This document shows, in pieces, positions 58,888 through 64,000 of a stretch of DNA of 64,000 bases; positions within the stretch are counted from its first letter, which is position 1, and every line of letters starts with the position of its first letter. The stretch is from contig CM044306.1 in NCBI GenBank assembly GCA_024291935.2, positions 20,345,001 through 20,409,000 on the forward strand, in the 5' to 3' direction. The position numbers were made by a program, and so were the translations under genes. The DNA is from Okapia johnstoni. Lineage: Eukaryota; Chordata; Mammalia; Artiodactyla; Giraffidae. A model generated the notes under the pieces. It searched no databases. It was not told where the DNA came from and saw only the letters and a program-made list of their open reading frames with translations.

Positions 58888-59472
58888 ATGGTCAGCTCCT
58901 GTTGTGGCTCTGTCTGCTCTGACCAGAGCTGTGGTCGAAGTCTCTGCCAGGAAACCTGCTGCCCCACCAGCTGCTGCCAGACCACGTGCTGCAGGACCAC
59001 GTGCTGCCGCCCCACCTGCTGCATCTCTAGCTGCTACCGCCCCTCCTGCTGTGTTTCCAGCTGTGGTTCCAGCTGCTGCAGGCCTACCTGCTGCATCTCC
59101 AGCTGCTGCAGGCCCCAGTGCTGCCAGCCTGTGTGCTGCCAGCCCACCTGCCCTCGCCCCACCTGCTGCATCTCTAGTTGTTTCCACCCCTCTTGCTGTG
59201 GGTCCAGCTGTGGTTCCAGCTGCTGCAGGCCTGCCTGCTGCATCTCCAGCTGCTGCAGGCCCCAGTGCTGCCAGTCTGTGTGCTGCCAGCCCACCTGCCC
59301 CTGCATCTCCAGCTGCTGCCGCTCCTCTTGCTGTGGCTCCAGCTGCTGCCGCCCAAGCTGCTGCCTGCGCCCAGTGTGTGGCCGGGTCTCCTGCCACACC
59401 ACTTGCTATCGCCCCACCTGTGTCATCTCCACCTGCCCCCGCCCCGTGTGCTGTCCCTCCTCTTGCTGCTGA
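58888..59472 (+). CDS. KRTAP4: Keratin-associated protein 4 family (194 aa)
   Basis: Ultra-high-sulphur hair matrix protein, single exon, [18 protein letters not shown]. It has the same plan as the 214-aa genes but lacks exactly 20 residues (the [10 protein letters not shown]...CQPTC block before the modules). The two 49-residue modules therefore start at residues 40 and 89. The C-terminus [19 protein letters not shown]...CCPSSCC is intact. Sixty-five of 194 residues are cysteine (33.5%). Near residue 145 RSSCC replaces RPSCC. The in-frame 60-bp loss fits unequal pairing between cysteine-pentad repeats. Start context gacaccATGG; no frame damage. Confidence 0.95.
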   Translation: MVSSCCGSVCSDQSCGRSLCQETCCPTSCCQTTCCRTTCCRPTCCISSCYRPSCCVSSCGSSCCRPTCCISSCCRPQCCQPVCCQPTCPRPTCCISSCFHPSCCGSSCGSSCCRPACCISSCCRPQCCQSVCCQPTCPCISSCCRSSCCGSSCCRPSCCLRPVCGRVSCHTTCYRPTCVISTCPRPVCCPSSCC

Positions 59473-59851
59473 ATCTCTGCTTTGAACATACTGCTTCCTC
59501 ATTTCTTCCCTCCCCACAGTTGCAGAGTTTCTTTTTAAAATGTGGAGGCTTCAAGAGAACCAGTCCGTTGAATATCATAAGCAAGCACCAGACACACTGA
59601 GCCCACATTCTATCTTCTCTCCAAACTCCCCCACTTCTAAATGAAATCATTCAGCATCTACCCAAAAATTACAATCTCCCATCACTCCTCCCTATTTCTT
59701 AGGACATCTGTTTTTCATGCTTAAGGAATTTGTCTCCATCACTAGTGAGGCCACTTGATTTTTCTCTCTCTGATATCGAAATCCAATGAAGATTTTTTTC
59801 ATGTACTCTTTGGTAATGATTTTGTTATGTCTTGTTATTTCCATGAACCTA

Positions 59852-59857
59852 AATAAA
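59852..59857 (+). promoter_or_regulatory. Poly(A) signal
   Basis: AATAAA in ccatgaacctaaataaacg. Confidence 0.7.
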
Positions 59858-60274
59858 CGTCTTCCTACTGGCCCTGAAAGTTGAATCTGATTGTTACTCT
59901 CTTTCTTTTTTTGAAGGATTTACATTTAGATCCAAAGTAATTGAATTTTGCCTGCCCCTGCCAAACAGTACAAGTAATCAACCTTCAAGAGAGGTCAAAA
60001 GACATTGATCACTGCCTAGTAATGTCAAGGAAATAGGTATATTAATCATTTTCTAGTCTTTATGGGGGAAAGGGTTGAAACTGAATTGATAGAGCATCTA
60101 TAAATATAGCAACAGGTGGAAAGATTTGGAAACATTGAACACAATTCATGATTTTTACAACACCAGCTTTCAGGGTTTTTTCACCTATAAAATCAGCAGA
60201 TAGATAGTTTAGTAAGGTCTATGCATTTTCTACTTTGGGTCACATGCAATGAGACGTTCGTCGACATACACAGT

Positions 60275-60472
60275 GAAAATGTTAGTCACTCAGCCGTGTC
60301 CAACTCTATGTGACCCCGTGGATTGTAGCACACCAGATTGCTCTGTCCATGGAATTCTGCAGGCAAGAATACTGGAGTGGGTTGCCATTCTGTTCTCCAG
60401 GGCATCTTGCTGCCCCAGGTCTCCTGCAGTGCCGGCAGATTCTTTATCTTCTGAGCCACCATGGAAGCCCCT
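60275..60472 (-). mobile_element. Bov-tA SINE, shared by the duplicons
   Basis: Counterpart of 50855-51055, with part of its head deleted (ccccaggtctcctgcagtgc). Confidence 0.85.
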
Positions 60473-62772
60473 ACACATACAGTGGAGTTCTGCTTTATTC
60501 TTGTAGCCAGAGCTTCAGTAGATTTGGTTTATTATTATTATAATTCACAATATTCGGTTTATTCTGCCTTATAGTGGGGCTACCTTCAGTGCCAGGCAGG
60601 TGATATAAAGCAGTGAAACAGACCTGGTGACAGTTCCTAGGTATTGCTGGTCACTGTGATCTTAGGTCCAACAGTAAAAAGGGACCTTTCCAGTGCCATG
60701 CTTAGATGTCCACTGAAATTCTATCCCAGCTTGATTTCTCCAATTGTCCACTTCTGCTTACTTTCCTTCTCTTTCCTCCTAGAAGTACTAATCCCAAGAA
60801 CACTTCTCGATAAATATACTGTTTGCTAATTTTCACCTCTGCGTCTGCTTCCTAGGGAACTCAAACAGTCCCCAAAAGCAATTTGTAATTCACAACAGTT
60901 AATTTGAGAGCTGGAAAGACTGACTGAAATGTAGTTTTCATCTTTTAGTGTATAGTAAGTAGAAGCTTAATCATAATCTGAGAAAATTTATGGAAATCAA
61001 TCTGTAGAGAGAACTGTGAATTTTATCTAAAGCACTTTTATTTTTTCTAAGGATTTTATATTATTTATACACAAATACATGCTTTTTAAAAAAATTTGCA
61101 TAACACCAAGGAATGTGATCAAAAGTGAGTTGCCCACCATTTGTCTTTGCCAATCCCATTCAAAACCAATTTTTACAATGGAGATACATTCTTTTTGAAT
61201 GTATTTGTATGACATCTATGCTTTTGTTCAGAAACCCGGCTTTAGTTGTACATTTTTTTCTCTGATGTTTATTCAAATATTACTTCTTTGCCTTCAGGCA
61301 ATGTTAACACATTCCTCCAATACCTGGTAAGTATATTATTTGACAGATTCATTTGCATATTTTTACATTTATTGTTGAGAACTGTGAATACATATTTCCC
61401 ATTAGATTTTATGAAGAAATATTGCTAAGTGCATAAGAAATCTAACAATGTTCTAAGCCAGCCACCTTCACTGTTAACAATAATATTCAGTTGATTCTTT
61501 GGGATTTCCTGATGTACAATCATGATGGCTAAGAGCCCCAGCCTCAGGTATGTCTCCAGATTCATTCCGCAGTTAGCCACAGTGGTAACTGCATTATTAA
61601 CCCAAACTTATGGGTTTTTCTTTCATTCCTGCCTTGCTGTCTCATTTCCTCATGTGTGCTTCCCAGAATCTGCCCCCCTACCCCCCTGCTAAGTGAACTA
61701 TTTGCACTCACATTTATGTCTCAATATCTATTTTGGGTGCAGTTGAAACAAAGACAATAGATGTTCAGCAAATATTTTTAGTTGATTGATATTAAACCCA
61801 TGGTGGTTATTACTTCTCACAAAAGAGAGCTAAATTGGGATGGCTGCAAGTGAAAAGAACCAGTTTCAACATTTGTGTTCACTTCCTTTCTATCATATCT
61901 TTTTCCGTGTTAACAGTATACGTATCCATGGTGTGCTATAATAAGTTCCATTCTACGGATCAATTTGAACTTTCACAGTTGTGTTTTATCAGGTGACACG
62001 CTGTTTAGCACATAAACAAATGTGGTTTTCCTCAAGAGCAATCATGATCCCTTTGTTTGGAATGTTTCTCCCACTTTTCACCACCAGGCAAAAGAAATAT
62101 ACTTTTTAAAGGTCCATTACATACCCATAAGTCATCCAAAAGCCTTCATTCACTCGACAAACATTTGTCACTGATGTGCTCTGTCCCAGTAACAAAATTA
62201 AATTTTATAGTTCATGCCTTCAGGGGTCTGCATCGCAATAATGGAATGACAAAAAGTAACAGTGGTACAGCAGAGAGTTAAAAAAACAGAGCACAATGCA
62301 GGGACAAATTGTATTTGTACTGGGTAGTTAATCATTGGGAAGAAGCATTCAGGGTAAACCTCGGGTTTTGAGAGAGGACTAGGAGTTTGCAAAGATAACG
62401 ACAAAGATGAAACATTCCAGGAAGATGACATGGCTTCAGCAAAAGTTTGCAAGCTTTATTTTTCACCTCTTCCTCAGCTGTCCTAAAACAGCTTAACTTC
62501 TGTTTAATCTTACACAATTTTTTTTCCTCTTAATGTTTATATGCTTGTTTGGCCTACTGCTTAAAGAAGTAGTAAGAATACACACTATATTATATGTTGC
62601 ATTAAAGATTCAAAACAAATATAAGCTATTCAGCACAATGCTCAGTGAACTCAGCACAGTGCCTAGTAAATTTAGCATAATGCATAGTGAATACTCTACA
62701 AATGATACATATCATTATTCCTCACCTTTTATTGAAGATATATGGATATATGTTGATTTTACTTCTTCATTT

Positions 62773-62858
62773 AAAAATAACTACTACAATATTGTAAAGT
62801 AATTAGCCCCAAACTAAAATAAATAAATTTATTAAAAAAAAATTAAAAAAAAAATAAC
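62773..62858 (+). mobile_element. 68-bp L1 tail insertion
   Basis: AAAAATAAC is repeated at 62773-62781 and 62850-62858 around an L1 terminus (tactacaatattgtaaagta) with A-rich tail. It is absent at the matching sites of units 1 and 2. Confidence 0.85.
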
Positions 62859-62861
62859 GTA

Positions 62862-63035
62862 TGAAGCTCAGTCCTGTGCTCTGTGAGAACCTAAAGGTGT
62901 GAGATGGGATTGGGATGGGAGGATGGATCAGAGGGAGGGGACATATATATACTTATGGCTGAATCACATTGTTGTACTGTAGAAAGCCACACAACCTTGG
63001 AAAGGCATTATCCTCCAAATAAAAAATAAAGATTT
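62862..63035 (+). mobile_element. L1 3' end, shared by the duplicons
   Basis: Counterpart of 52465-52640. Confidence 0.7.
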
Positions 63036-63055
63036 AAAAAAGTAACTGCCATTCT

Positions 63056-63250
63056 TTTGGAAATGAAAGGGGCTCAGTCATGTCCAGCTCTTTGCGACCC
63101 AAGGGACTATACAGTCCATGGAGTTCTTCAGGTCAGAATACTGGAATGGGTAGTCATTCCCTTCTCCAGGGTATCTTACCAAACCAGGTATCAAACCAAG
63201 GTCTCTCACATTGCAGGCAGATTATTTACCAGCTGACTTACCAGGAAAGC
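63056..63250 (-). mobile_element. Bov-tA SINE, shared by the duplicons
   Basis: Counterpart of 52660-52850. Confidence 0.85.
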
Positions 63251-63539
63251 TCTTTTTTTTAAACTATTGCCATGCTGTTTCTTATGCATGTGCCTCATTC
63301 AAGTATCTACAGGAAAAGGATGAGGAGTTATATGTCAAGTTCTCTTACTACCCAACAGAATGTCATGGATCCATATTTTTGAAGGCTTAATCATTCCAAA
63401 CATGTTTATATATAATGAATGCTTTTGTAATGAAATATCCTGTGTACAAGTTTGACAATTAAAAGATAAATCAAAATATCCCATTCTGGTTGCCTAGCCT
63501 GGGAGACATACAGCAAAAATGTGTTTCTTCTATTTAAAA

Positions 63540-64000
63540 GTTGTCAGTATTGCTAAGTGCTTGAGACAGTGGAGTGAAATCAGACACAGAATTTTAAACT
63601 TCCTTGAAGTCTGCCTATCTTCCTGACCATCTAAGATGCCCACTTAGGATCACATTCATCCATATTATTTGTGGGGCATCCTCCCTCCAATCATCTTTCT
63701 TTCTAATTCCTTTTCAGTGTTGCATCTGACCAGCCATGTTCCCCTAACATTTGACAACAAAATATACATGAGCCCTATAAGAAACATTTTCTCTCTGATG
63801 TTCAAAGAGCAGTGATAGAGGAGAACAACACATTCAAAAAAAATGCTAGTGTCATATGACTAATGTTTCATAAGACATTGAACCCACCAGGAGCAAAGGT
63901 GACACCCACTAAGGAAGAACTGGAACAGGGCTTTCAATTGGACACACACGAGCATACCAGGAAAAGGAAAAGTCCTATTTTCTCCAATTTGTAATGCTGC
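63540..64000 (+). repeat. Start of tandem duplicon 4, cut by the window end
   Basis: The sequence repeats the upstream flank of the 53.8- and 58.9-kb genes (gtgacacccactaaggaaga, ctttcaattggacacac). By offset (5300 bp from the unit at 58.6 kb) the next KRTAP4 start would fall near position 64190. Confidence 0.8.

Larger units (their letters stand above)
58247..63539 (+). repeat. Tandem duplicon 3 (KRTAP4 unit)
   Basis: About 5.3 kb, with one KRTAP4 gene and the shared SINE and L1 landmarks, plus a private 68-bp L1 tail at 62782-62849. Confidence 0.85.

Noticed and set aside
48213..59472. CRISPR-like array from the repeated cysteine modules
   Set aside because: The repeats are coding, in frame, without spacers, in a mammalian genome.

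Overview
This is nuclear DNA from a ruminant (cattle, sheep, goat or a close relative). The evidence is the dense load of ruminant-specific repeats: BovB (RTE-type) LINEs, tRNA-Glu-derived Bov-tA SINEs, dimeric BOV-A2 SINEs and bovine-type L1 3' ends. The species cannot be fixed from the sequence alone. The only host genes recognised are single-exon genes for ultra-high-sulphur keratin-associated proteins of the KRTAP4 family. In other mammals this family lies in the type I hair-keratin region (human 17q21; by synteny expected on cattle chromosome 19 or sheep chromosome 11). All copies are on the + strand.

Layout. A 74-residue short KRTAP4-like gene lies at 2.5 kb. A 5'-truncated KRTAP relic sits at 10.3 kb, just downstream of a class I solo LTR (9.0-9.6 kb). 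A near-complete but broken BovB fills 11.6-15.0 kb. Intact KRTAP4 genes follow at 18.5 kb (170 aa) and 24.5 kb (174 aa), separated by SINE and L1 debris. From 26.6 to 33 kb there is a second 3.2-kb BovB, then SINEs and a 176-bp inverted duplication. At 34.1-35.7 kb lies a KRTAP4 gene broken twice: an L1 3' end sits between its TATA box and start codon, and a 1.19-kb solo LTR with a 6-bp target-site duplication splits its reading frame. From 36 to 47.6 kb I see no host gene, only two more BovB copies, old L1, an Hsmar1-like mariner, SINEs and a MIR. From 48.2 kb to the end is a younger tandem array of units of about 5.1-5.3 kb. Each unit carries one KRTAP4 gene (214, 214 and 194 aa), the same downstream SINEs and an L1 tail. 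The window ends inside the promoter region of what should be a fourth unit.

How the genes work together. KRTAP4 proteins are about one third cysteine and cross-link keratin intermediate filaments in the hair or wool fibre cortex through disulphides. The copies share a promoter layout: an AACAAGGAA box, about 32-36 bp, a TATA box, about 85 bp, then ATG. They also share a near-identical C-terminal block, while the middle varies by whole 49-residue modules. The picture is of a gene family evolving by tandem duplication, unequal exchange within the coding repeat, likely gene conversion, and retroelement insertion.
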